Assembly (NCBI RefSeq): GCF_005952805.1
Contig: NZ_CP040709.1
Location: 1,612,001 to 1,676,000 of the forward strand
Source: Inhella inkyongensis
GTDB lineage: Bacteria > Pseudomonadota > Gammaproteobacteria > Burkholderiales > Burkholderiaceae_C
Direction of reading: 5' to 3'
Length of the DNA stretch: 64,000 nt
Positions 20,705 to 28,560 of this stretch are shown here, one piece after another. A model generated the notes under the pieces. It was not told the origin of the DNA, ran no database searches, and saw only the letters and a program-made list of their open reading frames with translations. A program made the translations under genes and the position numbers. The first letter of the stretch is position 1. Each line of letters begins with the position of its first letter.

Positions 20705-21021
20705 TGCCGGCCTTCCAGATGCGGGCACTCGCGCGCCAGGGTCTCGGCCTGGGCGTCGTTCTCGGCCTTGATCAGGTAGAAGCCGCCGATCACGTCATGG
20801 GCCTCGGCGTAGGGGCCATCGCTGACCAGCACCTGCGTGCCCTGGCGCCGCAACTGGCGGCCACCGTCGTCGCTGAGTTTTTCACCGCCGGCCAGCAGGC
20901 CGCGTTCGGCCAGAGACTGGGCCCAGGCCTGATGGCGCCGCACGATGTCTTGCATCTGGGCCGGGCTGAGTTCGGCGTAGTCCGCCGGGGTTTCGTGCAA
21001 GAGCAGCAGATAGGTGTGCAT
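20671..21021 (-). CDS. YCII/DGPF-domain protein, partner of the ECF sigma factor
   Basis: 116 residues starting MHTYLLLLHETPADYAELSPAQMQDIVRRHQAWAQSL and carrying the family signature VSDGPYAEAHDVIGGFYLIKAEN (DGPF in most members). YCII-like domains form dimeric alpha-beta barrels with a possible His-Asp active site. The gene order YCII then ECF42 sigma with overlapping ends is the standard arrangement; its mechanism of sigma control is not established. The ATG is at 21021. Confidence 0.92.
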   Translation of the reverse strand: MHTYLLLLHETPADYAELSPAQMQDIVRRHQAWAQSLAERGLLAGGEKLSDDGGRQLRRQGTQVLVSDGPYAEAHDVIGGFYLIKAENDAQAETLARECPHLEGRQWIEMRRIDVL

Positions 21022-21137
21022 GGTCCGTCTCGGTTGGCGGCGGCCACGGGATTGTGGGTTCGCCTGGGACCATGACGGATGGGGTGCCTGCCGCATGACG
21101 GCTCCCCATCTCAGGAGAAACACGGAGCCCCCGCCGC

Positions 21138-22325
21138 TTACCGGCTCGCCAGACGAATCAGGCCATCGTTCAGCGCCCGGGTGACCCAGTCGGGCGTCGC
21201 CGCATCGGTGCCGAAGGTATTGGTCAGCGCGAAGTGGGCGCGCTGGCCATCCTGGCGCAGGATGACCGCCCCCATGAAGCCGCTCGCGGCGCCGGCATGG
21301 ACCAGATAGGGCCGGCCGTTCAAGGCGCCGCCCTGCCAGCCCAGCGCGTAGTCGCTGAAGCGCAGCGTGCGCAAGGTCTGCACATAGAAGGCGGGCAGGG
21401 CGTGGGCCTTGCCCTGCAGGGCGCGTTGGTGTTCGGCCAGCCACAGGCCGTACTCGGCGGGCGTGAGCCAGACATCGCCGGAGGGCTTGATCGCGTCCAC
21501 CCAGGGTTGCATCTCGGCCCCAAAGCCGCTGAAGGGTTGCAGGCGGCTGGGGTGCTCCCCTTCATGCCCCTGAACGGTGCTAGAGGCCGGCTGCCACAGC
21601 GGATGCAGGTTCATGGGCGCCAGAAATTGGCGCATCAGGGTCTCGAAGTCTTGCCCGGTGGCGGCTTCCAGCATCGCGCCGACCAGGGTGTAGCCGGCGT
21701 TCGAATAGACGAAGTCCTGGCCGGGTTGGCCGGCCGGCGGCAGGCTCAGGGTCCAGCGCGCCAGAACGCGGCGGCGGCCCGCTTCAGTCTGCGGCAAGGG
21801 CTCAGTTTGCGTCGCCAGGAATTGGGCAAATGCCGCGATATCGGCCGCACCGTCCAGCGCCACCAGGCCGGCGCGGTGGTTCAGCAACTGGGCCAGGGTG
21901 ATCTGGGCATAGGCGGGATGCATGCCGGTGGCCAGCTCGGGCAGCAGTTCGGCGGGCTTGCTGTCCCAGCGCAGGCGGCCCTTTTCCACCCAATGGGCGG
22001 CCAGCGCAGCGGTCATCGATTTGCTCATCGAGGCCAGGTGGAAGGCCTCGTCACCTTGCATCGCAGCGCCCTGGGGCTTGCGCAGGCCGGCGGTGCCCAG
22101 ATAGAGCTTGGCGGCGGACTCGGCCTGCGTGGCGAACACCGCGCCCACCAGCCCGGTGCGCACCGCTGTTTCGGCCTCGGTGCGGGCGGCCTGGGTTTCG
22201 GTCAGTAGCTGCGGGTCGCGAATCTCATCGCGCTGGGTGTCCACGCCGCCGCCGCAGGCGCTTAGCAAAGCCAGCAAGGAGAGGGTGAACAGGGCGCGGC
22301 GGGGCAGGGAGAGGTCGGCAGGCAT
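21138..22325 (-). CDS. Serine hydrolase of the beta-lactamase / class C family, lipoprotein
   Basis: 395 residues. The N-terminus is a lipoprotein signal ending LSAC (Cys near residue 24), followed by GGG. The catalytic SxxK motif is SMSK (around residue 100), the second motif is YSN in FVYSNAGYTL, and HAGAASGF near the end takes the place of KTG. This set fits serine hydrolases related to class C beta-lactamases and DD-peptidases or esterases (family S12); actual beta-lactamase activity cannot be inferred. It is anchored in the outer or inner membrane facing the periplasm. The left inverted element starts 66 bases upstream of its ATG, so its promoter is squeezed between the two. Confidence 0.9.
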   Translation of the reverse strand: MPADLSLPRRALFTLSLLALLSACGGGVDTQRDEIRDPQLLTETQAARTEAETAVRTGLVGAVFATQAESAAKLYLGTAGLRKPQGAAMQGDEAFHLASMSKSMTAALAAHWVEKGRLRWDSKPAELLPELATGMHPAYAQITLAQLLNHRAGLVALDGAADIAAFAQFLATQTEPLPQTEAGRRRVLARWTLSLPPAGQPGQDFVYSNAGYTLVGAMLEAATGQDFETLMRQFLAPMNLHPLWQPASSTVQGHEGEHPSRLQPFSGFGAEMQPWVDAIKPSGDVWLTPAEYGLWLAEHQRALQGKAHALPAFYVQTLRTLRFSDYALGWQGGALNGRPYLVHAGAASGFMGAVILRQDGQRAHFALTNTFGTDAATPDWVTRALNDGLIRLASR

Positions 22326-22390
22326 GGATGGAAGTCAAGACGGGTCAGGAAGGCCCGCATTCTTGAAATCCGACCCTTAAGAATCTCTAA

Positions 22391-22734
22391 AGGAGGGTCT
22401 GCAAAACCCCCTGCGCCCGCGCCAAGACTTTTCGGGATGAGGGCCAAGGCGCGAGCCGCCGCTCAGGCTGGTGGCCTGAGCAAGGCTTGCAACGCCGGCC
22501 ATCGCCCGAAAAGTCTTTGGCCCGCAAGGGCTTGCGAGATAACCGGCCGTCTCGGTCGTTGGCGCGCTCGGCAGTCGGTCAGAGAGTCCGACCTTCGCGC
22601 GCCGCCGGCGCGCAAAAGCGCCGGCGCTCGGGTAGGCACAAACAGTCCGCTGGACTGTTTGTGTCCGACCTCGCTCTACGATCCGGCCGGTTCTCTCGCA
22701 AACGCGGGCTGCACGGGGTTTTGCAGACCCTCCT
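22391..22734. mobile_element. Family-1 MITE-like element, copy 1 (344 bp)
   Basis: The ends are a 20-bp perfect terminal inverted repeat, AGGAGGGTCTGCAAAACCCC at 22391-22410 and its complement at 22715-22734. Inside are nested inverted repeats: CCAAGACTTTTCGGG with CCCGAAAAGTCTTTGG, and GCGAGATAACCGGCCG with CGGCCGGTTCTCTCGC. It matches copy 2 (24778-25050) in the opposite orientation over its whole length, except for an extra 70-bp module at 22605-22674 holding a perfect 12-bp stem (CACAAACAGTCC-GCT-GGACTGTTTGTG). It has no transposase and no credible gene. Its right end touches the sensor kinase stop codon. It occupies most of the 408-bp gap between the hydrolase and the kinase. Confidence 0.88.
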
Positions 22735-24107
22735 CAAAGATCGATCTGGAAGCGGAGGCCTCGCCCCGCCAGTCCGGTCCCCAGCTGTAGCTGCGCCCCC
22801 AGGCGCTGCAGGGCCTGACGCACGATGGACAGGCCCAGGCCGCTGCCCGAGGCTTCGGTCTGCTGGGCCTGCGGACCGCGCCAGAAGCGCTCGAACATGG
22901 CCTCGCGATGCTCGGGCGCGACGCCGGGGCCGTCGTCGGCCACCGCCAGCCAGGGGCGGCCTTTGAGGTGCCCGTCATGGTGCAGACCGATTTGCAGCTC
23001 GACCTGGCGGGCGCCATAGCGAATCGCGTTGTCCAGCAGGTTGTGCAGCAGGCTTTGCAGGGCCTGGCGCTCGCCGTGCCAGGGCAGGTTCTTCAGCTCT
23101 GGCGGGCCCTGAAGGGCCAGCTCGACGCCGCGTGCGCGCGCCTCGCGGTGCGCTTGCCGCAGGGCTTGAGCCGCCAATTCGGCCAGGTCCAGGGCTTCGG
23201 GCTGCGCCGGCCGCTCCTGATCCAGACGGGCCATGTCCAACAGCTGTTGAGAGAGGTGGGCGGTGCGCGCCAGGCCACTTTGCAGGGCCTGGGCAGCCTG
23301 GGCGCGACCGGCCTCATCGCCGCTGTGCAGCAGCACATGGGCCTGCGCACCCAGGGCCGCCAGCGGCGTGCGCAACTCGTGCGCGGCGTCGTGCACAAAA
23401 GCGCGCTCGCGCGCCAGCTGTTCGCGCAGCCGCGCCAGCAGGGCGTCAAAGGCCGCGCCCAAGGGTTGCAGCTCCGCGTAGCGCAGGTCCAGGTTCAATG
23501 CTGCCAGCTCGCGGCGGGTATCCAGCGCCGCAATGCGCGCCGTGAAGCGGCGCAGCGGGCCCAGGCCCGTGCGCACCGCCAGCCAGAGTGTGAGCAGCAA
23601 CACCGGCAGGGCAATCAGCAGCGAGACCAGGATCTGCTCCAGGACCCACTGCAGCAAGACGGCATCGGGCACCTGTTGATCCAGCACCAGCACCTGCCAG
23701 CGGCCCGCGGTCGCATTCAGCGCGGTGTAGCGGTGCGGGCCAATCTCCACACGACTCAGGCCCAGGGCGGGCTGGACGGCAAGCGGCGTCAGGTTGGACA
23801 GGTTGGACCAGAGCGGGCGCCCCTGCGCATCGGACAGGCGGATGCCCGCCGTGCCGAAGGCATAGCCACTTTCCTCGCGCAGGCGCCGGAGCTCGCGGGC
23901 AAAGCCCTGCACCACGGCGCGGGCGCTGTTTTCATCCTGGACCCCTTCCAGGCTCGCCACCATCAGCCGGCCCAAGTGGTGGGCCACCGACTGCTCGGTC
24001 AATTGCGCCCGCGCGGTCCAGAAATTCCAGGCCACCAAGAGCACCGCAACCAGGGCATAGGCCACCAGCAGCGCGCCGATCAGGCGGCGGCCAAGGCTGG
24101 GTTTCAT
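22734..24107 (-). CDS. Sensor histidine kinase, QseC/TctE-like
   Basis: 457 residues. Membrane segment 1 is at ~10-28 (LIGALLVAYALVAVLLVAWNF) and segment 2 at ~160-180 (LVSLLIALPVLLLTLWLAV), with a periplasmic sensor between. The H box is VHDAAHELRTPLAALGAQ, the N box LLHNLLDNAIRYGA, followed by DDGPGV, FERFWRG and GSGLGLSIVRQAL. Its ATG overlaps the response regulator stop (ATGA), so the two are translated as a pair. Its stop codon TGA lies at the edge of repeat copy 1, with only two bases separate. The signal is unknown. Confidence 0.95.
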   Translation of the reverse strand: MKPSLGRRLIGALLVAYALVAVLLVAWNFWTARAQLTEQSVAHHLGRLMVASLEGVQDENSARAVVQGFARELRRLREESGYAFGTAGIRLSDAQGRPLWSNLSNLTPLAVQPALGLSRVEIGPHRYTALNATAGRWQVLVLDQQVPDAVLLQWVLEQILVSLLIALPVLLLTLWLAVRTGLGPLRRFTARIAALDTRRELAALNLDLRYAELQPLGAAFDALLARLREQLARERAFVHDAAHELRTPLAALGAQAHVLLHSGDEAGRAQAAQALQSGLARTAHLSQQLLDMARLDQERPAQPEALDLAELAAQALRQAHREARARGVELALQGPPELKNLPWHGERQALQSLLHNLLDNAIRYGARQVELQIGLHHDGHLKGRPWLAVADDGPGVAPEHREAMFERFWRGPQAQQTEASGSGLGLSIVRQALQRLGAQLQLGTGLAGRGLRFQIDL

Positions 24108-24763
24108 ATCGACTCCAACCAGTAACCCACGCCACGCAAGGTGCCCACCCGCTCGGGCCCGATCTTGCGGCGCAGATTGCTCAGGTGCACCTGCAGCGCC
24201 CCGGTGTCCAGCGCCTCGCCCAGGGGTTCTAGGCGCTGCGCCAACGTGGCCTTGTCCACCACCTCGCCACCGCCTTCGGCCAGGGCCAGCAGCAGTTGGA
24301 ATTCGCGCGGTGTCAGGTCGAGAAGCTGGCCGCTCAACTGCGCCTGCATGCGGCGCGGCAACACCGTCAAAGCGCCGAACTGCCAGGCCTCCCCAGCTTG
24401 GGCCGCCGTGCGCCGCAGCACCGCGCGCAGGCGGGCCAGCAGTTCGGGGATCTCGAAGGGTTTGACCAGGTAGTCATCGGCCCCGGCATCCAGCCCGTCG
24501 AGCCGCTCGTCCAGCGCGCCGCGCGCGGTGATCAAAAGGATGGGGGTGCGGCTCTGCGCGGCGCGCCAACGGCGCAGCAGGTCCAGCCCGCTGCCGTCGG
24601 GCAGGCCCAGATCCAGCAGCATCGCGCTGCAGGCCGGATCATCCAGAAGCGGCGGTGCATCGGCCGCGCGGCGCAGCCATTGCACGCTGAAGGACTCCAG
24701 GCGCAACGCGCTCAAAAGGGCCTGACCCAGGTCGAGGTCGTCTTCGATCAGCAGGATGTGCAT
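24104..24763 (-). CDS. OmpR-family response regulator, QseB/TctD-like
   Basis: 219 residues. Receiver domain MHILLIEDDLDLGQALLSAL with acidic pocket DD, phospho-acceptor Asp51 (LLDLGLPDGSG), Thr in LLITARG and Lys in LVKPFEIPELLARL; then a winged helix (LTPREFQLLLALAEGGGEVVDKATL, LRRKIGPERVGTLRGVGYWLE). It pairs with the downstream kinase. ATG 24763 is the true start, although the frame stays open upstream into repeat copy 2. That element ends only 14 bases before this start codon, so the operon promoter is either inside the element or beyond it. Confidence 0.96.
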   Translation of the reverse strand: MHILLIEDDLDLGQALLSALRLESFSVQWLRRAADAPPLLDDPACSAMLLDLGLPDGSGLDLLRRWRAAQSRTPILLITARGALDERLDGLDAGADDYLVKPFEIPELLARLRAVLRRTAAQAGEAWQFGALTVLPRRMQAQLSGQLLDLTPREFQLLLALAEGGGEVVDKATLAQRLEPLGEALDTGALQVHLSNLRRKIGPERVGTLRGVGYWLESI

Positions 24764-24777
24764 GGGCCGGCAGTCTA

Positions 24778-25050
24778 GGGAGGGTCTGCAAAACCCCGTG
24801 CAGCCCGCGTTTGCGAGAGAACCGGCCGGATCGTAGACGGCGCGCGAAGGTCGGACTGGCTGTCCGACAGCCGAGCGCGCCAACGACCGAGACGGCCGGT
24901 TATCTCGCAAACCCTTCGGGCCAAAGACTTTTCGGGCGATGGCCGGTGTTGCGATCCTTGCTCAGGCCACCAGCCTGAGCGGCGGCTCGCGCCTTGGCCC
25001 TCATCCCGAAAAGTCTTGGCGAGGGCGCAGGGGGTTTTGCAGACCCCCCC
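24778..25050. mobile_element. Family-1 MITE-like element, copy 2 (273 bp)
   Basis: Terminal inverted repeats GGGTCTGCAAAACCCC (24782-24797) and GGGGTTTTGCAGACCC (25031-25046), extended by a few imperfect bases on each side. Read on the minus strand it is nearly identical to copy 1 read on the plus strand, apart from the 70-bp module missing here. It lies between the response regulator start (24763) and the SRP RNA terminator (25061), so it sits directly in the upstream region of the two-component operon. Confidence 0.88.
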
Positions 25051-25060
25051 TGGCACCAAA

Positions 25061-25088
25061 GAAAAACGGCTGCCACTGGCAGCCGCTT
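25061..25088 (-). terminator. Terminator of the SRP RNA gene
   Basis: An 8-bp perfect stem CGGCTGCC-ACT-GGCAGCCG (25067-25085) followed on the minus strand by TTTTT (25066-25062). It lies about 15 bases past the predicted RNA 3-prime end. Confidence 0.9.
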
Positions 25089-25100
25089 CTTGAATGGGTG

Positions 25101-25192
25101 ACGAGCCTTACCTCGGCACTGGTTGCAACGCTAAGGGCTGCTTGGTTCCCCACCTGACCCGATTGGGCGCGCTCCCATGCGAGGGGGCCCGT
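25101..25192 (-). ncRNA. ffs: Signal recognition particle RNA (4.5S type)
   Basis: On the minus strand the conserved SRP core is present: GGTCAGGTGGGGAACCAAGC followed by AGCC (25159-25136). It has the asymmetric-loop bases, the GGAA tetraloop and AAGCAGCC; compared with E. coli the tetraloop-closing CC/GG pairs are exchanged to GG/CC, a compensatory change. The ends pair as GGGCC with GGCUC and CCUCG with CGAGG, giving a hairpin of about 90 nt. A -10 hexamer TAGAAT (25206-25201) lies just before the predicted 5-prime end and a strong terminator follows. The RNA binds Ffh to target membrane proteins. End positions are good to a few bases. Confidence 0.9.
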
Positions 25193-25235
25193 CGACGCGC
25201 ATTCTATGCGCAGACCGCATAGGCCCCTTGGAGGC

Positions 25236-26246
25236 TCACTGCGGCTTGAAGCGCCAGACCTGCTTGGACTCGGTGCCCACGGCGTCCGAGGCGCCGGTGA
25301 AGCCGCCCATCACATAGATGGAATCGCCACTGGCCACGGCCGCCAGCCCGTGGGCGGCAAAGGGCATGGCGGGCAGGCTCTGCCAGCTGCGGGTGCTGGG
25401 GTCCCAGCGCTCCACCGCGTTGCTGACCGTGCGCGCGGCCGTTTCGCCGCCGAAGGTGTAGAGCTGGCCGCCCAGGGTGGCGGCGGCCAGACTGCCGCGG
25501 GCGGTGGGCATGGGGCTCTCGGCGCTCCAGCTGTTGCTGGCCGGGCTGTAGCAGTCCAGCAGGTTGAGGGGCTGCTGGTCGGTGGCACGGATGCCGGGCG
25601 AACGCCCGCCAGCCACGCACAGACGGCCATCGACCGCCGCAGCGGCTGCCGCGTTGCGGGCGCTGGGCAGGGGCGCCAGGCTGGTCCAGGTCTGGGACGT
25701 CAGGTCGTAGGCTGCGTGCGTGGCCACCGAGGCGCTGGCGCTGTTGTTCAGGTTCCAGCCGCCCATCAGGTGCAGGCGGCCGCCGAGTTCGGCCGCTGCG
25801 GCCGCGAAACGACGCTCCGGCAAGGCCGTGCCACTGCTCCAACTGTTGCTGGTGGCGTCATAGATCTGGAAGGCGTTGCTGGCCTCGCCGCCCAGGGCAT
25901 AGGCTTTGCCGGCCACGCCGAGCACCGCCAGGTTGTCGCTGCCGCGCGGCATGGCCGGCCCGGCGCGCCAGGTGTTGGTGGCCAGGTCGTAGAGGAAGCT
26001 GGTGTTGCGGGTGTCGTAGCCACCAGCGGCGACCAACTGGGTGCCCGTGCCCGTGCTCACCGCGGCCACGCCGAACTTGGCCAGGCCCTCGGGCAGATCG
26101 GCCAGACGGGTCCAGCCGGCGGGGGCTGGTGTTGGGGTGGGGGTTGGCGTGGGTGCCGGGGTTTCCGCGACGGAGTCACCGCCACCGCCACAAGCGGCCA
26201 ACAGGGTGAGAGAAGCCAGCAACATCGCGCCAGATTGGTTTTTCAT
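25236..26246 (-). CDS. Kelch-repeat beta-propeller lipoprotein
   Basis: 336 residues. A signal peptide ends in the lipobox LLAAC, followed by GGGG and a Pro-Thr repeat linker (TPAPTPTPTPTPAPAG). The rest is a run of about six Kelch motifs, each with a double glycine and a distal Trp (VAAGGYDT...NTWRAG, YALGGEAS...NSWSSG, LMGGWN...TWTSL, CVAGGRS...NSWSAE, TFGGET...RSWQSL, VMGGFTG). This makes a closed surface-exposed propeller. Binding partner unknown. The start ATG 26246 is chosen because the signal peptide begins there. The SRP RNA promoter starts immediately after its stop codon. The upstream gap to the regulator (26247-26382) has two small hairpins and no clear promoter. Confidence 0.88.
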   Translation of the reverse strand: MKNQSGAMLLASLTLLAACGGGGDSVAETPAPTPTPTPTPAPAGWTRLADLPEGLAKFGVAAVSTGTGTQLVAAGGYDTRNTSFLYDLATNTWRAGPAMPRGSDNLAVLGVAGKAYALGGEASNAFQIYDATSNSWSSGTALPERRFAAAAAELGGRLHLMGGWNLNNSASASVATHAAYDLTSQTWTSLAPLPSARNAAAAAAVDGRLCVAGGRSPGIRATDQQPLNLLDCYSPASNSWSAESPMPTARGSLAAATLGGQLYTFGGETAARTVSNAVERWDPSTRSWQSLPAMPFAAHGLAAVASGDSIYVMGGFTGASDAVGTESKQVWRFKPQ

Positions 26247-26382
26247 GAGGGGCTGAGGAAGGGGCTTCAGCCCCTCCGGAATGGCGCACCCGATTGGTGC
26301 GCCACCATTGGCGGACTTTGCCGCCAGATCGCCCATCAAGACGGCCTACAGTTCTGATCCAAAAAATATTTCTGCTTATGAA

Positions 26383-28560
26383 TCAAGGGCTTGGGCTGAC
26401 CATCAGGTCGCCATGGGCGGCGTCGTTTTGCTCCACCCAAGCCCCCTGTGGGCTCAGGCTGAAGCTGGCGAACTCGGGGAAACTGCCCAGGGGGTGATGG
26501 CTCTTGAGCTGTGGCGGAGCGCCAGGGCGGGTCCAGAGATCGAAGCGCTCATCGGTTCCGCGTGTCAGGGTCAAAACGCCCTGCGGGTGCAGTTCCCAGT
26601 GGAGCAGGGTTTGCCCGGACTGGGTCAGTGGCCAGACGGTCGGTGTGCCGGCTTGTTGGCCGCTTGGTAGGGGCCAGACCTGCAGGTTTTGACCCCGTGC
26701 GTCCAGGTAGTGCAGCCCGCGCGCATTCCAGGCCAGGCGGCCGCCGGGCAGGCCGGCGGGCGCTGCGTCGACCGGGCGCATGTCAGCGGGCTGCAGATCG
26801 GCGTTCAGTTGCAGGCGCCAGGGCTGCCAGGGCCCGCCGCCGCGAGACCTCAGAAAAGCCAGGCTGCGCCCATCGGGGGACCAGCCCGGCGTGCCCAGTT
26901 GCGCCTCGCCCTGCCACAGCGTGCGCAAGGCCTTGGCCTGGGTGTCCATCAGGCACAACGCCAGCGCACGCTGGCTGCCGCAACTGCCCACAAAGGCCAG
27001 ATGCCGGCCCTCGGGCGACCAGACTGGCCGGCCGATTTGGCCTTCCAGCCGCAGGGCCTCGCGCAGAGCGCCGTCCGCCGAGCGCAGCCACAGCTGGGCA
27101 TGGTCGCCGTCACGCGCCACAAAGGCCAGCAACTGGCGCCCGACATGAAAGGCTGGCAAACGCCGGGAGGCCAGCGCCTGCTCCAGGCGCAGCGGGGCAC
27201 GGCCTTCTCGGTCCAGGGGCAATTCGCCCAGGCTCACATGGGCGCGCATCAGTGCATGCACCAGCCGCCCGTCGCGGCTGCGCTGCGGCGCACTCCCGTC
27301 CAGACCCAGGGGCCGCAGGCTGCCGTCCGCACGCTGCCAGCGCAGCAGGGTGCGCTGGCCCTGGCGGGTGGTGGAGAGGATCAGGTCCTGGCCATTGGCG
27401 GCAAAGCTCAGGCCATGAAGGCTGTCCATTTGCAGTCGGGTCAGGCGCCTGGGTTCACCCACGGCCCGACCGTCGCGCCAACTCAGTTCATACAGATCTC
27501 GGCTGCCGTCCTGCGGGTCTTGGCGCACAAAGGCCAGGCGCTGCCCGTCGGGAGACCAAGCCGGTTGATGGTCCCCCTGTGCGCTGTTGGGGGCCTGGGT
27601 CAGGCGCTGCGGTGGGCCGCCTTCGGCCGGCATGGCGTACAGCCCGGGCTCAGACGCGCCCGCAAAGACCAGCCAACGGCCATCGTCCGACCAAGCCAGG
27701 GCCGGGGTGAAGAGCGGGGCGCATGCCGCCAAGTCTTGGCGCTGTCCGCTGTGCAAGTCCACCACCCAGAGCCGGCAGGATTGGCGGCCGCGCCGGGCCA
27801 GGTAGGCGATGCGCCGCCCATCGGCCGACCAGGCCAGTGCCGTCACATCGCCTTGCGCGCCGCCCACGGCGCGCGGAGTGGCGCTGCGGTCTGCAGCGTC
27901 ACGCACATAGAGCTCGGCGTCGCCTTGGCCTTGCCACCAGGCAAAGGCCAGTTGCCGGCCATCGGGCGAGAGCGCGCCCAGAAATTCCACACCCGGGTAC
28001 TGCGTCAGACTCTGGGCGGCGGGCAGGGCCGGCGGGGCGGGCGGTGGCGCGGCGGGTTTTCGCTGCGCCATCCACACGAACAAGGCGACCAGCGTGATCA
28101 GACCCAAGCCCAGTCCCAGGCTCAGCACCCAGCCCAACACAACGCGGCGGGGCCGACCGGCGGCCTTTGAAGCAGGGGCCACCGATTCGGCGTCCCGGGC
28201 CGGCGCCGCAGCCGGCGCCTCAAGCACCTGCACCGGCGCGATCAGCCGGTAGCCCTTCTTCGGGATGGTTTCGAGGTAGCGCGGCTGCTCGGGGTCGTCG
28301 CCCAGCGCCTGGCGGATGGCCCAGATGGCGTTGTTGATGGCTTGCGGGGCGACGAACTCATTGCCATCCCACAGCCGCGCCTCCAGGGTCTCGCGCGTGA
28401 CCACCTGGCCTGGAGTCTCGGCCAGCAGCGCCAGCAGGGCCATGGCCTTGTGGCGCAGGGCCTGAGGGGGCTGGCCCTCACGCCAGAGGCGGTTGGCGCT
28501 GACGTCGACCGTCCACTCGCCGATGCGCAGCAAGGGCGGGTGAGCGGCGGAGGCGTTCAA
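26383..28560 (-). CDS. CadC/ToxR-like membrane regulator with a TolB-type propeller
   Basis: 725 residues. The N-terminal OmpR-type winged helix (residues ~10-110: LWREGQPPQALRHKAMALLALLAETPGQVV, LETIPKKGYRLIAPV) is cytoplasmic. One transmembrane helix follows (~140-165, VVLGWVLSLGLGLGLITLVALFVWM). The periplasmic part is a WD40/TolB-like beta propeller with repeated LSPDGRQLAFAW, WSPDGQRLAFV and WSPEGRHLAFVG units. Such one-component regulators sense a periplasmic cue and bind DNA while anchored in the membrane. Translation starts at a TTG whose TG overlaps the TGA stop of the preceding PurM-like gene, so it is coupled to it. Target genes are unknown; the Kelch lipoprotein is the nearest candidate. 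Confidence 0.88.
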   Translation of the reverse strand: MNASAAHPPLLRIGEWTVDVSANRLWREGQPPQALRHKAMALLALLAETPGQVVTRETLEARLWDGNEFVAPQAINNAIWAIRQALGDDPEQPRYLETIPKKGYRLIAPVQVLEAPAAAPARDAESVAPASKAAGRPRRVVLGWVLSLGLGLGLITLVALFVWMAQRKPAAPPPAPPALPAAQSLTQYPGVEFLGALSPDGRQLAFAWWQGQGDAELYVRDAADRSATPRAVGGAQGDVTALAWSADGRRIAYLARRGRQSCRLWVVDLHSGQRQDLAACAPLFTPALAWSDDGRWLVFAGASEPGLYAMPAEGGPPQRLTQAPNSAQGDHQPAWSPDGQRLAFVRQDPQDGSRDLYELSWRDGRAVGEPRRLTRLQMDSLHGLSFAANGQDLILSTTRQGQRTLLRWQRADGSLRPLGLDGSAPQRSRDGRLVHALMRAHVSLGELPLDREGRAPLRLEQALASRRLPAFHVGRQLLAFVARDGDHAQLWLRSADGALREALRLEGQIGRPVWSPEGRHLAFVGSCGSQRALALCLMDTQAKALRTLWQGEAQLGTPGWSPDGRSLAFLRSRGGGPWQPWRLQLNADLQPADMRPVDAAPAGLPGGRLAWNARGLHYLDARGQNLQVWPLPSGQQAGTPTVWPLTQSGQTLLHWELHPQGVLTLTRGTDERFDLWTRPGAPPQLKSHHPLGSFPEFASFSLSPQGAWVEQNDAAHGDLMVSPSP

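Noticed and set aside
21138..22325. Beta-lactamase target of the BlaI system
   Set aside because: It lies 39 kb from blaI, its upstream region has no TTAC-N4-GTAA dyads, and the serine hydrolase family covers many non-lactamase enzymes.
22437..22966. Several short frames across the MITE-like element
   Set aside because: They have no start signals or domain similarity, and the same stretch is covered by inverted repeats shared with copy 2.
22391..25050. Composite transposon with its own transposase
   Set aside because: No transposase or integrase is encoded in the element copies or between them, so only a non-autonomous unit can be claimed.
26247..26382. Riboswitch between the CadC-like and Kelch genes
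   Set aside because: Only small simple hairpins (GGCGCACC-N5-GGTGCGCC and a few others); no known aptamer pattern.
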